Origin: Streptomyces polyasparticus
Lineage (GTDB): Bacteria > Actinomycetota > Actinomycetes > Streptomycetales > Streptomycetaceae
Direction of reading: 5' to 3'
NCBI RefSeq assembly: GCF_014493765.1
Contig: NZ_JACTVJ010000005.1
Span: forward strand, 434,001-498,000
Length of the DNA: 64,000 bases
Positions 24,840 to 33,342 of this stretch are shown piece by piece (within the stretch, counting starts at the first letter, position 1; the number at the start of each line of letters is the position of its first letter). Made by a program: the position numbers and the translations under genes. The notes below the pieces were generated by a model. That model was given only the letters and a program-made list of their open reading frames with translations. It was not told the DNA's origin and did no database searches.

Positions 24840-27800
24840 TCAGCGCACGTCGTAGGCGCGGGCCACGGTCTGGGTGACGGAGTTGCCGTGGGTGTCGGTC
24901 AGTTCGGTCTTCAGCCAGACCTGGCTGCCCGACGCCCCCGCGTGGTCCACCGTCGCGGTACGGGTGTCACCGGAGCCGGAGATCTTCGCCTCGGTCCAAG
25001 TGGCGCCCTGGTCGTAGGAGTACGAGAGCTTCGCCGACTCGATGGGGCCCGGGGTGTGGCCCGCGTGCCCGGTGACGGAGAGGCCGATCCGCAGTCCGTC
25101 CTCGGCGGCGAGGGTCTTCAGACCGTCCTCGGGCAGCGTGTAGCGCGGGAAGAGGATGCCGAGGCCCTGTGAGAACACCGCATCGTCCAGCTTCGAGCGG
25201 AACTTCCACGTGGTCTGCATCTCCGGCGAGCGCTTCCAGACCTGCGCCGGGGCGCCGATCTTCGTCAGGAACTGCGTGAGTTCGTACGTGGCCTCCTCGG
25301 CCGGCACGTCGAAGACGCCGAACGGGTACGGGCTGTCGCCGATCACCTCGCCGTCCTTGCGCAGGGTCAGACCGCCGATGTCGCCGAACGAGCCCTGCTC
25401 ACCGCTGTGTTCGCCGTCGCCGTAGACCGAGGAGTCGAAGCCGATCAGGTTGCCCTGCCGCTCGGCCGCGAGCGTCTGCGCGCCGCTGTCGTCGAGCCGG
25501 GCGCGCGGCGTGATCACGCCGTCGTACCAGCTCTCCTTGCGGGAGGAGCCGGGCTCGTACGTGCGGATCCGGTCGTTCATGAACTCACCGAAGGGGAAGG
25601 AGCTGGACAGCGTGCGCTGCCAGGCGCCTTCGTCCTCGGTGGAGTAGTACTCGGTGCGCCTGCCGGGCGTGGGGACCCACTGGGTGAGGTCGCCGAAGTA
25701 GTACATCTGACCGTCCGGGCGTACGGACGCGACCATGTCGAGGAAGTCCCCGGTCACACCCATCGCGTGGTAGGTCGAGTCCACCTTGCCGAGCCGGCTG
25801 TCGCGCACACGGTGGGTGCGGGCGCTGTACACCGAACCCTCGTCCGGGAACGACAGGTTGTACATGTACGGGCTCTTCGCCGTGGCCTTCCAGGCCAGCG
25901 TGACCGCACCCTGCGCGAGCCTGCCGAGCAGGTCCTTCGCCTCGGCGCTCTGCACGGCGAGCGCCGGCAGGGAGCCGCCGCCGAAGCCGGCGCTCGGGTA
26001 CCAGCGGCCGGGTGCGTCGTGGTGGACGAGGATGGCGCGGGCGCCGGCCTTCTGCGCGTTGCGCATCACCGTCGACACCGAGTTGCTGCCGTCCGGGATC
26101 CTGATCATCGCGATCTTGCCCGCGACGTCCGCGGCCGCGAGCTCTTCGGGCGTACCGGACTTGGCGTCGGCCAGCTGCGCCTTGTCCGTGCCGTCCAGGT
26201 TCACGGAGGTGGTGGACGCGGTGGTCGGGTGCAGGACCGGGCCGCCCTCGACCTTCAGCTCGTCGATCTGCGGCGCCGCGGCCCGCCAGTGGCTGCCCCA
26301 CTCGAACTCGCCGTCGTCCGCGCCGCCTTGGACCGAGGCGTAGTACGCGCGGATGGTGCGGCCGCCGGCGGCGGTGCCGCCGTGCCACCAGTTCTCGCCC
26401 CAGGTGCGGTTGAACGAGAGGGTGGTGCCGCGCGATTCGACCGGCTTGTCGGTGTCGACGGACAGGCGGTGCGCCTTGCGGGCGTCCAGGACGATGGTCG
26501 TGTCCCGCTGCAGGTCGATCTCCGGGCGGCCGAAGTAGGTGAGCGAGTCGGTGGCCGTCGCGCCCTCACCGGCGTCCGGAGTGGCGAGATAGCCGGTCAG
26601 GAAGTAGGAGCCGGCCCGCAGTTCGTACGTCAGGTCCGTGGCGCCCTCGTTGAAGCGGCGCTCGCCCTTGTGGACGTCGGTGGAGACCACGTCGACGGAG
26701 GAGACCCCGTCGGCGGGCTTGCCGTTGCGGTCGATCATCTTGACCCGCAGGGTGACCGTCTCGGGCTGTACGTACAGCGCGAACGGGGTCGAAACGGTGG
26801 TGCCGCCGCCCGTCGCGACGACCCGGCCGGTGACATCGCCGTACTGGTGCGCGGCCAGCGGCACGCTCGGGTCCACCGTCAGCGGGACCTTGACCGTGGC
26901 GCCCGCGGGCACCGTCACGGAGCGCTTGCCGAAGGACGCGAGCCTGGCGGGGATCCGCGAACCGTCGTTGCCCGTGACGCCTTCGACGGCGAGGTCGAGG
27001 CGGATCTCGCGGTCGGAGTGGTTGGTGTACGGGACGTCGACGGTGGTGCGGTCGCTGCTGTGCTGCGGCCAGTTGTAGCTGCCGGCCCCCAGGGCGGGCG
27101 AGGAGACCACCTGCTGGTCGACGGCTCCCTTGACGTCGAGGAGACCGCCGCCCGTCTCCCGTACATCGCCCGTGACATCCGTGTCCGCGGCGGAGACGAG
27201 CGCGGCCTTGATCTGCTGCCCGTTCCAGTCGGGGTGGCGCTGCTTGAGGATCGCGGCGGCGCCGGCGACATGCGGGGTCGCCATCGAGGTACCGCTCATG
27301 GACTGGTACGCCGCGTCCCCGCGGCCGCCTGCCTTCGCGGCGGAGATGCCCACGCCGGGCGCGGTGATCTCGGGCTTGAGGGTGTGGGTGCCGGCGACGG
27401 GGCCGCGGCTGGAGAAGTCGGCGGAGACGCTGTCGCGGTCCACGGCGCCGACGGTGAGGACGCTCGGGGCGCAGCCGGGCGAGGAGACGGTGTTGTGTCC
27501 GGCGCGGCCGATGTTGCCCGCGGCGATCACGAACAACGTGCCGTTCTTCTGCGCGAGTTCCTCGGTGGCCTGGCTCATCGGGTCCGCGCAGTCGCTGGGC
27601 TCGCTGGTGCCGAGGCTCATCGAGACCACATCGGCCCCGGCCTCGACGGCGGCCCACTCCATGCCCGCGATGATCCAGGACAGAAGGCCGGAGCCGGAGT
27701 CGTTGAGCACCTTGCCGCTGATCAGTTCGGCGCCGGGGGCGACGCCCTTGTTCTTGCCGTCGCTCGCGGCGCCGGAGCCGCCCACGGTGGAGATGGTGTG

Positions 27801-28601
27801 GGTGCCGTGGCCGTCGCGGTCCTCGGCGGTGTCGGAGTCCGTGAAGTTCTTGAGCTCCGTGACCCGGCCCTTGAGATCGGGGTGCTCGGAGTCGGTGCCG
27901 GTGTCGAGCACGGCGACCTTGGTGCCCTTGCCGTCGTAGCCGGCGGCCCAGGCCTCGGGGGCGTGCACCTGCTGGGTCGACTTGTCGAGGTTTGTGGCAA
28001 CCTTGGCGTCCAGCCAGAGCTTCTTCAGGTCGCCCGCGGCGCGGGACCTGGGGTTCGTGAGGTCGGCCCAGAAGTCGGCGGCCTGCTTCTTGTCGGCGCT
28101 GAGCGCCACACCGTCGACCACGTCGAGCACGCGCTCGCGTTCGGCGCCGCGCGGGGTGACGGGCACGGAGCGGGCGACCGAGGTGTCGTACAGCGCGATG
28201 AGCGGGAGAGTCCTGGCGCTCGCGTCGTCGTAGCCCTGGCGTATCAGGCCGGTGACGTTGAACAGCTGCTCGTCGACCTTGCCCGCGGCCAGCGCGTGGG
28301 TGGCGCCTTCGGGGTAGACGTACAGGTCCTTGCCGCTCTCGCGGGTCTGCAGGAACGGCACCGTGCCGTCCTCGCGCGGCAGCGCGGTGGCGGCGCTGCG
28401 GCCCTTGGCGTTCGTGGTCACCAGGATCCGGTCACCGGTGACCAGGGTGACGACGCGCTGGCGTCCTTCGTCGTGGGCGGCCCGGCTGCCGACCAGGGGC
28501 CGGTCGTCCTGCCGCGGCTCCGCCGCGGAGGGTGTTGCCAGAGTGGCGGCCAGGGTGGCGGCGGTGGCCACCCCCAGGGCCTTTCGGGATATCCGGCGCA
28601 T
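24840..28601 (-). CDS. secreted S8 subtilisin-like serine peptidase
   Basis: A 1253-aa exported protease. A signal peptide (MRRISRKALGVATAATLAATLATPSAAEP) is followed by an I9-like propeptide region to about residue 210. The peptidase S8 domain has the triad Asp in VAVLDTGTD (about 233), His in RDGHGTHT (about 267) and Ser in SGTSMATPHVAG (about 435). The oxyanion-hole Asn in FVIAAGN is present. A PA-like insertion (KIAMIRIPDGSN) and beta-sandwich C-terminal domains fill the remaining 750 residues, and no cell-wall anchor is seen. GGGAGAGG precedes the ATG. It diverges from a regulator gene, a pairing common in Streptomyces. Confidence 0.93.
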   Translation of the reverse strand: MRRISRKALGVATAATLAATLATPSAAEPRQDDRPLVGSRAAHDEGRQRVVTLVTGDRILVTTNAKGRSAATALPREDGTVPFLQTRESGKDLYVYPEGATHALAAGKVDEQLFNVTGLIRQGYDDASARTLPLIALYDTSVARSVPVTPRGAERERVLDVVDGVALSADKKQAADFWADLTNPRSRAAGDLKKLWLDAKVATNLDKSTQQVHAPEAWAAGYDGKGTKVAVLDTGTDSEHPDLKGRVTELKNFTDSDTAEDRDGHGTHTISTVGGSGAASDGKNKGVAPGAELISGKVLNDSGSGLLSWIIAGMEWAAVEAGADVVSMSLGTSEPSDCADPMSQATEELAQKNGTLFVIAAGNIGRAGHNTVSSPGCAPSVLTVGAVDRDSVSADFSSRGPVAGTHTLKPEITAPGVGISAAKAGGRGDAAYQSMSGTSMATPHVAGAAAILKQRHPDWNGQQIKAALVSAADTDVTGDVRETGGGLLDVKGAVDQQVVSSPALGAGSYNWPQHSSDRTTVDVPYTNHSDREIRLDLAVEGVTGNDGSRIPARLASFGKRSVTVPAGATVKVPLTVDPSVPLAAHQYGDVTGRVVATGGGTTVSTPFALYVQPETVTLRVKMIDRNGKPADGVSSVDVVSTDVHKGERRFNEGATDLTYELRAGSYFLTGYLATPDAGEGATATDSLTYFGRPEIDLQRDTTIVLDARKAHRLSVDTDKPVESRGTTLSFNRTWGENWWHGGTAAGGRTIRAYYASVQGGADDGEFEWGSHWRAAAPQIDELKVEGGPVLHPTTASTTSVNLDGTDKAQLADAKSGTPEELAAADVAGKIAMIRIPDGSNSVSTVMRNAQKAGARAILVHHDAPGRWYPSAGFGGGSLPALAVQSAEAKDLLGRLAQGAVTLAWKATAKSPYMYNLSFPDEGSVYSARTHRVRDSRLGKVDSTYHAMGVTGDFLDMVASVRPDGQMYYFGDLTQWVPTPGRRTEYYSTEDEGAWQRTLSSSFPFGEFMNDRIRTYEPGSSRKESWYDGVITPRARLDDSGAQTLAAERQGNLIGFDSSVYGDGEHSGEQGSFGDIGGLTLRKDGEVIGDSPYPFGVFDVPAEEATYELTQFLTKIGAPAQVWKRSPEMQTTWKFRSKLDDAVFSQGLGILFPRYTLPEDGLKTLAAEDGLRIGLSVTGHAGHTPGPIESAKLSYSYDQGATWTEAKISGSGDTRTATVDHAGASGSQVWLKTELTDTHGNSVTQTVARAYDVR

Positions 28602-28716
28602 ACCTCTCCCTCACATGGAACTGCGGTGGCGACACATTGGCAGAGAGGCGCCTGGTGCAGGGATGATGTGGACGGGCGGGTTCCCGCCGTGGCTGTTTCC
28701 CGCCACACAGGGGCCT

Positions 28717-28749
28717 GTCCAGGGGATGTCTTGCACATAGGCCCTGGAC
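28717..28749. promoter_or_regulatory. inverted repeat between divergent protease and regulator genes
   Basis: GTCCAGGG and CCCTGGAC form an 8-bp inverted repeat around 17 bases in the 205-base divergent promoter region. It is a candidate binding site for the adjacent LuxR-type regulator. This is inferred from position only. Confidence 0.35.
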
Positions 28750-28806
28750 CCGGAGCGGCGGTGTCCGGCCGGGGCCGGATCCGTACCGGGTGAGGGGTAA
28801 GCGCGG

Positions 28807-29787
28807 ATGCTGGGGGCCATAGGTCTGGACGAGGCGCAGGAGACGGCCTATCGCGCACTCGTGATGCTGGGCGCGGCCGATGTCGCCGATCTCGCGCACC
28901 GGCTCTCGCTGGCCGAGCCGGAGACCGAGCGGACGCTGCGCCGGCTCGAACACCACGGTCTCGCGGCCCAGTCCACCGCGCGCCAGGGCCGCTGGGTCGC
29001 CGCTCCCCCGGGTGTCGCGCTTGGCGCGCTGCTCACCCAGCAGCGCCATGAGCTGGAGCGGGCCGAACTGGCGGCGGCGCTGCTCGCCGAGGAGTACCGC
29101 GCCCAGGTCGACGAGCCCTCCGTGCACGATCTCGTGGAGGTCGTCACCGGCGCGGGCGCGGTCTCGCAGCGCTTCCTGCAGCTCCAGCTCGGCGCGACGC
29201 AGGAGGTCTGCGCGCTGGTCACCGGGCGGCCCACGGTGGTCTCCGGGTACGACAACGAGGCCGAGGAACAGGCGACGGCGCGCGGAGTGACGTATCGCGT
29301 GATCGTGGAGCGGGGCGTGCTCGATCTGCCGACCGGGCTGCTCGAACTCTCCACGGCCCTGCGCCGCGACGAGCAGGTACGGGTCGTGGACCGGGTGCCG
29401 ACCAAGCTGGTCATCGCCGACCGCGCCCTGGCGATGGTCCCGCTCACCTCGCGCGACGCGGAGCCCGCCGCGCTCGTGGTGCATGCGAGCGGACTGCTCG
29501 AATCGCTCTACGGTCTGTTCACCTCCGTATGGCGTGAGGCGCTGCCGCTGCGGCTCGGCGAGGACGACTCGGTGTACGCCGAGGAGGGCGAAGGACCGGA
29601 CGCGACCGACCTGGAGATCCTCTCGCTGCTGCTCGCGGGCCTCACGGACGCGAGCGTCGCCAAACAGCTCGACCTGGGGCTGCGCACGGTGCAGCGCCGC
29701 GTGAAGCGCCTGATGGAACTGACCGGCGTGACCACGCGCCTGCAGCTCGGCTGGCACGCGTACGAACGGGGCTGGGTGGCGCGGTAG
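28807..29787 (+). CDS. TrmB/LuxR-type transcriptional regulator
   Basis: A 326-aa regulator. An N-terminal TrmB-like winged helix (ETAYRALVMLGAADVADLA, then LRRLEHHGLA) spans residues 1-75. A helical linker is followed by a central PLD-like sensor region (VIVERGVLDLP, ALAMVPL). The C-terminus is a LuxR/GerE helix-turn-helix at about residues 265-322 (LLLAGLTDASVAKQLDLGL, RTVQRRVKRLMELTG). Its position head-to-head with the secreted protease suggests that it controls that gene. Confidence 0.88.
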   Translation: MLGAIGLDEAQETAYRALVMLGAADVADLAHRLSLAEPETERTLRRLEHHGLAAQSTARQGRWVAAPPGVALGALLTQQRHELERAELAAALLAEEYRAQVDEPSVHDLVEVVTGAGAVSQRFLQLQLGATQEVCALVTGRPTVVSGYDNEAEEQATARGVTYRVIVERGVLDLPTGLLELSTALRRDEQVRVVDRVPTKLVIADRALAMVPLTSRDAEPAALVVHASGLLESLYGLFTSVWREALPLRLGEDDSVYAEEGEGPDATDLEILSLLLAGLTDASVAKQLDLGLRTVQRRVKRLMELTGVTTRLQLGWHAYERGWVAR

Positions 29788-29862
29788 TCGGGGCGCTTCG
29801 GGGCGCTGTCGGGGCGCCTCGTCCCCTGGACCTAGGACCCGCATAGGGCAGACGCCCGATGC

Positions 29863-29893
29863 GGCACGACCCTCCCGGTGCGAGGGTCGTGCC
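29863..29893 (+). terminator. 12-bp hairpin abutting a start codon
   Basis: GGCACGACCCTC pairs perfectly with GAGGGTCGTGCC around CCGGTGC. Its last base is immediately before the ATG at 29894. It is probably the terminator of the regulator gene ending at 29787. A transcript containing it would hide the start of the next gene, which has no Shine-Dalgarno sequence. Confidence 0.7.
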
Positions 29894-30355
29894 ATGACCG
29901 GATTCAGCGCAGTCGAGCGCGCGTACCTCAAGAGCCGGCACCTCGGCCGGATGGCCACCGTCGACCCGGAGGGCCAGCCCCAGGCCAACCCCGTCGGGTT
30001 CTTCCTGCAGGACGACGACACGGTCCTGATCGGCGGATTCGCCATGGGCAAGTCGAAGAAGTGGCGCAACTTGCAGAGCAATCCGCGGATCTCGCTCGTC
30101 GTCGACGACATCGTGAGCGTGCGGCCCTGGAAGGTGCGCGGGGTCGAGATCCGCGGGGTGGCGGAGCTGCTCGTCGGTCCGCATGAGCTGGGGGCGCACT
30201 TCAGCGAGGAAGTGATCCGGATCGTCCCGGAGTGGATCTACAGCTGGCGCCTCGAGGACGAGCGAAAGGCATCAAGGCAACGGTGGCGTAAGGGAGTTGC
30301 GGTGCAACGGAGGCACTCGGGCACACGATTGACACATGAACAAAGCCGAGCTTAG
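29894..30355 (+). CDS. PPOX-class (split-barrel FMN/F420-binding) protein
   Basis: A 153-aa member of the pyridoxamine-5'-phosphate-oxidase-like split-barrel family. It shows YLKSRHLGRMATVDPEGQPQ, NPVGFFLQDDDTVLIGGF, KKWRNLQSNPRISLVVDD and RGVEIRGVAELL. These are the usual features of actinobacterial PPOX F420-dependent oxidoreductases. The family usually ends at IRIxPxxIxSW; here about 30 basic residues follow (RKASRQRWRKGVAVQRRHSG), which look unselected. The stop codon lies inside the iron box of the next gene. The gene may be read from a leaderless mRNA. Confidence 0.82.
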   Translation: MTGFSAVERAYLKSRHLGRMATVDPEGQPQANPVGFFLQDDDTVLIGGFAMGKSKKWRNLQSNPRISLVVDDIVSVRPWKVRGVEIRGVAELLVGPHELGAHFSEEVIRIVPEWIYSWRLEDERKASRQRWRKGVAVQRRHSGTRLTHEQSRA

Positions 30356-30370
30356 GCATGCCTTACCTAA
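30329..30370 (+). promoter_or_regulatory. promoter with overlapping iron box (DmdR/IdeR-type)
   Basis: TTAGGCATGCCTTACCTAA at 30352-30370 matches 14 of 19 positions of the iron-box consensus and keeps both TTAGG and CCTAA arms. TTGACA at 30329 is a perfect -35, and 18 bases on the TAGGCAT at the start of the box can act as a -10. An iron-loaded repressor would therefore block the promoter. The next ATG is 45 bases downstream. Confidence 0.82.
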
Positions 30371-30414
30371 GCGCCACCCTCGCGGCGCTCATGACGTGAA
30401 AGGTGCCCGTATCC

Positions 30415-30957
30415 ATGCGTGCGCTTCTGTCTGCCCGTGCCCTCGTACGTACCGGCGTCACCGCACTCGCCGCCACCGCGCTCACCGTCTCCCTCGCCGG
30501 CTCCGCCTCGGCCGCGACCGGGACCCGCAGCGTCACCGAGGGCGGCACGACCTACACCATGACGCTCAACTCGCCTGACGTGCTGAGTGCGAGCGGTCAG
30601 GTCATCACCGTGACCGGCAGCGGCTACAACACCGCGCGCGGCATATACGTGGCACTGTGCGTGACGCCGGCCGGCGCGGTCGGCACCAACAAGCCGACCC
30701 CCTGCCTGGGCGGCCAGGACGAGACCGGCACCACCGGGGCCTCGCACTGGGTGAACAACCTCTTCGGCGGCACCGTCGCCAACAGCTCGAAGTTCACCGC
30801 GGGTGGCTCGTTCTCCGCGCAGATCTTCGTCAAGGCCGACCTCGGCGGCGGCAACGTCTGCGGTGACACCGTCGAGTGCTCGGTCGTCACCAAGGCCGAC
30901 CACTTCGCCCCGAACAACCGCAACTCCGACGTGGTCGTCCCGGTCAGCTTCGAGTAG
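30415..30957 (+). CDS. iron-box-controlled secreted protein, neocarzinostatin-like fold
   Basis: A 180-aa exported protein; the signal peptide ends at ASA (residue 33). The mature part resembles the neocarzinostatin apoprotein family: an Ig-like beta-sandwich core (QVITVTGSGYNTARGIYVALC) and two likely disulfides, C82-C97 and C149-C155 (CGDTVEC). It ends with a strand like VVVPVSF. That family binds small molecules, originally enediyne chromophores, but here no enediyne genes are near. With an iron box in the promoter, a role in iron or haem acquisition is possible but unproven. The following gene encodes a similar domain. Confidence 0.75.
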   Translation: MRALLSARALVRTGVTALAATALTVSLAGSASAATGTRSVTEGGTTYTMTLNSPDVLSASGQVITVTGSGYNTARGIYVALCVTPAGAVGTNKPTPCLGGQDETGTTGASHWVNNLFGGTVANSSKFTAGGSFSAQIFVKADLGGGNVCGDTVECSVVTKADHFAPNNRNSDVVVPVSFE

Positions 30958-31109
30958 TCCCGCTTCGGTCACGTCCCGCGCGGACTTCCCGAGCCCCCAC
31001 CTCGTCCGGCAGTCCGGCGCTCCCCCGGCGCGGGATCCGAGCCACTCCTCGGATTCCGCGCCACAGGCACGTGCGCCCCCGCCCGCACATCGCTCCTGCT
31101 TCCTCTTCC

Positions 31110-31185
31110 GCATCCGATTCCACCTCCGCCTCCGCCTCCGCCGCCACCTCCGCTCCGCCTCCGCCTCCGCCTCCGCCTCCGACGA
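31110..31185. repeat. CCTCCG hexamer repeat in the intergenic leader
   Basis: CCTCCG and close variants recur about ten times just before the start of the anchored-protein gene. The region is pyrimidine-rich on the plus strand. It fills the end of the 235-base gap between the two exported-protein genes. Confidence 0.8.
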
Positions 31186-31192
31186 GGAACCC

Positions 31193-32725
31193 ATGAGACC
31201 CAACTCCAGGCCGAACGACGGGCGTTCCCAGCGCCTCGGACGGTCGGGCGCCGCCGCGACCGCCGCCTCCCTCGCACTCGCCGCAGCCGTTTCCTTCACC
31301 GTCATGAAGACCGTGGATCTCGGGTTCGGCGGCGGCGCCGAGACCTTCGTCGAGATCGACCCGGCGACGGGGTTCATCTGGTACGGCCACGGCACCAAGG
31401 TGTACGTCCGCACCAAGGACGGCGCCCCGCAGGGCACCATCGACGGCAACGGCGCCGATCTGCCGCACGACATCGCCTTCGACGGCAACCGCGCCTACAT
31501 CGCCTGGGTCGACCACGGCAGCAGCGGTGAGCCGGGCTCCGACGACAACGGCGGTCTGACCGTCCACGACACCGCCAAGCCGGCCGAACCGGTCAAGGCG
31601 CTCGCACTCGACGGCCTGGACGGCGGCGGCGGCTCCGCCACCCTCGCCGTCGCCCCCGGTGGCGCCGCCGTCTACATCGGCGACCCCCTGAAGTCGAAGG
31701 TGCACCGGATCGTCCGGCAGACCTCGCCCAAGGTCACGCAGGCTCCCGAGGACCTCTCCGTGGAATCCGGTGACGCCGTGACGCTCTCGGCGAAGGCCGT
31801 AGGCGAGCCCGAGCCCACCGTGAAGTGGCAGGTCAGCCCGGACGGCGGGCAGACCTGGAACACCATCGCGGGCGCCACGGGCACGACGTTCGACTTCGCG
31901 GCGAAGGCCGCACAGGACGGCTACCAGTACCGCGCCGAGTTCGAGAACGCGGCCGGCAAGACCCGCACCCGCGCGGCCACTCTGACGGTGAACGCACCGA
32001 CGGGGCCGGGCGGCGGCAGCGGCGGTGGCGACGGGGACGGGAACGAAGAGGACAACACGTCCACCGTCACCGGGCCGAAGGGCCAGAAGCTCACCGTGAC
32101 CCCGGTGCACGAACTCGCCGCCGAGGACCAGAAGATCAAGGTCTCGGGCACGGGCTACGACGACAAGAAGGGCATCTACGTGGCCCTCTGTGTCGACAAC
32201 GGCCCCGGCGAAGTCCCCACCCCCTGCGTCGGCGGAGTCGACATGAGCGGCGAGGGCGGCGCCTCGTCCTGGGTCAACTCCGATCCTCCCGCGGGCTACG
32301 AGGACGCCACCGTGCCGTACGGGCAGGGCGGTTCCTTCGAGGTCGAGCTGACCGTGGACGCCAAGGACGAGTACACCGACTGCATGAAGACCCGCTGTGC
32401 GATCGTCACGCGCGCCGATCACACGGCGGCCGCGGACCGCTCCGCCGACGTGCGGGTGCCGGTGGACTTCAAGGGCGGCGTGGGCTCCGCGTCGGGCGGC
32501 TCGTCCGCGGGCACCGATGGCGGCGCGGACTCCGCGGGCGGCTCGACGGGCGGGTCGTCGGCAGAATCCGCCGGCGGTACGGGCACGGACGGCTCGGGCA
32601 GCGGTGCGCTGGCCTCGACCGGTGTGACCGTTGCCTCGCTCGCCGGTGCGGCCGCGCTGCTTGTCGCGGGCGGCTGGTACGTGGTGCGGCGTACTCGTGA
32701 GGAAAGCGCCGACTCGGCCTCGTAA
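31193..32725 (+). CDS. sortase-anchored surface protein with Ig-like and neocarzinostatin-like domains
   Basis: A 510-aa exported protein. An N-terminal hydrophobic signal (residues 19-40) is followed by a short beta-propeller-like region (FVEIDPATGFIWYGHG, LPHDIAFDGNRAYIAW, ATLAVAPGGAAVYIG). An Ig-like domain lies at about 180-270. A domain at about 290-425 is similar to the preceding protein, with IYVALC, TPC and the Cys pair CMKTRC. A Gly/Ser-rich linker leads to LASTG at 473-477, a membrane helix and a basic tail, which is a class E-like sorting signal. The propeller part is too short for a full propeller, so an internal deletion is possible. It is likely part of the iron-box transcription unit. 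Confidence 0.78.
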   Translation: MRPNSRPNDGRSQRLGRSGAAATAASLALAAAVSFTVMKTVDLGFGGGAETFVEIDPATGFIWYGHGTKVYVRTKDGAPQGTIDGNGADLPHDIAFDGNRAYIAWVDHGSSGEPGSDDNGGLTVHDTAKPAEPVKALALDGLDGGGGSATLAVAPGGAAVYIGDPLKSKVHRIVRQTSPKVTQAPEDLSVESGDAVTLSAKAVGEPEPTVKWQVSPDGGQTWNTIAGATGTTFDFAAKAAQDGYQYRAEFENAAGKTRTRAATLTVNAPTGPGGGSGGGDGDGNEEDNTSTVTGPKGQKLTVTPVHELAAEDQKIKVSGTGYDDKKGIYVALCVDNGPGEVPTPCVGGVDMSGEGGASSWVNSDPPAGYEDATVPYGQGGSFEVELTVDAKDEYTDCMKTRCAIVTRADHTAAADRSADVRVPVDFKGGVGSASGGSSAGTDGGADSAGGSTGGSSAESAGGTGTDGSGSGALASTGVTVASLAGAAALLVAGGWYVVRRTREESADSAS

Positions 32726-32823
32726 GACTCGCAGGACTCGCAAGAGAGGAAGCGTCACCGACTCGGCCTTGCGGCAAGGGAGTTGGACCACCGGGCGGCT
32801 GCCCGGCCCCGCGAGGGGTGTGC

Positions 32824-33342
32824 TCAGAGCACGCCTTCGAGGCCGAGCAGCCGCTCCTTGCGTTCCAGGCCGCCCGCATAACCGGTGAGCGTGCCGTCGG
32901 CGCCGATCACGCGGTGGCAGGGGCGCACGACGAGGAGCGGGTTGGCGCCGATCGCGCCGCCGACCGCCCGTACGGCCGCGCGCGAGGCGCCGATGGTGCG
33001 GGCGATCTCGCCGTACGTGGTGGTCGCGCCGTACGGGACGGCGTCGAGCGCGGCCCACACCTGCTCGCGGAAGTCTGTGCCCTGCGTGCGGAACTCCAGC
33101 CGGAACTCCTTGAGTTCACCCCGGAAGTACGCGCCGAGCTGCCGCTCGGCCTCGGCGAAGGCCTCCGGGTCCCGGACCCAGCCGTCCTGCACCGTGCGGC
33201 CGCCCTTCTGGCCCGGCACGGAGAGCGAGCTGAGCGCGCCGGTCCCGTCGCCCGTCAACAGGAGCTCGCCGAGAGGACTTTGGACGGTGGTGTAGTAGGT
33301 CGTCGTCTCCGGGCTGGCGGTCATCTCTGTGCCGGTGGTCAT
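32824..33342 (-). CDS. ogt: methylated-DNA-protein cysteine methyltransferase
   Basis: A 172-aa suicide repair protein that transfers alkyl groups from O6-alkylguanine to its own cysteine. The DNA-binding helix region is FREQVWAALDAVPYGATTTYGE, the active site is PCHRVIG, and the substrate-pocket block is TGYAGGLERKERLL. Length is normal. Its ATG overlaps the TGA of the Ada/AlkA gene by one base (TGATG), so the two repair genes are translationally coupled. Confidence 0.93.
   Translation of the reverse strand: MTTGTEMTASPETTTYYTTVQSPLGELLLTGDGTGALSSLSVPGQKGGRTVQDGWVRDPEAFAEAERQLGAYFRGELKEFRLEFRTQGTDFREQVWAALDAVPYGATTTYGEIARTIGASRAAVRAVGGAIGANPLLVVRPCHRVIGADGTLTGYAGGLERKERLLGLEGVL

Noticed and set aside
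24840-28793. Long plus-strand open frame (1128 codons) opposite the subtilase
   Set aside because: The minus strand carries an intact catalytic triad and a signal peptide; the plus frame has no recognisable domain.
30415-32725. HtaA-type haem-binding domains or an enediyne chromoprotein
   Set aside because: The Cys pattern and strand order fit the neocarzinostatin-like fold better than HtaA, and no enediyne genes are present; the ligand is left open.
30944-33058. Long minus-strand open frame opposite the anchored protein gene
   Set aside because: Its composition is a typical high-GC antisense shadow, and the plus-strand gene has signal peptide, domains and a sorting signal.
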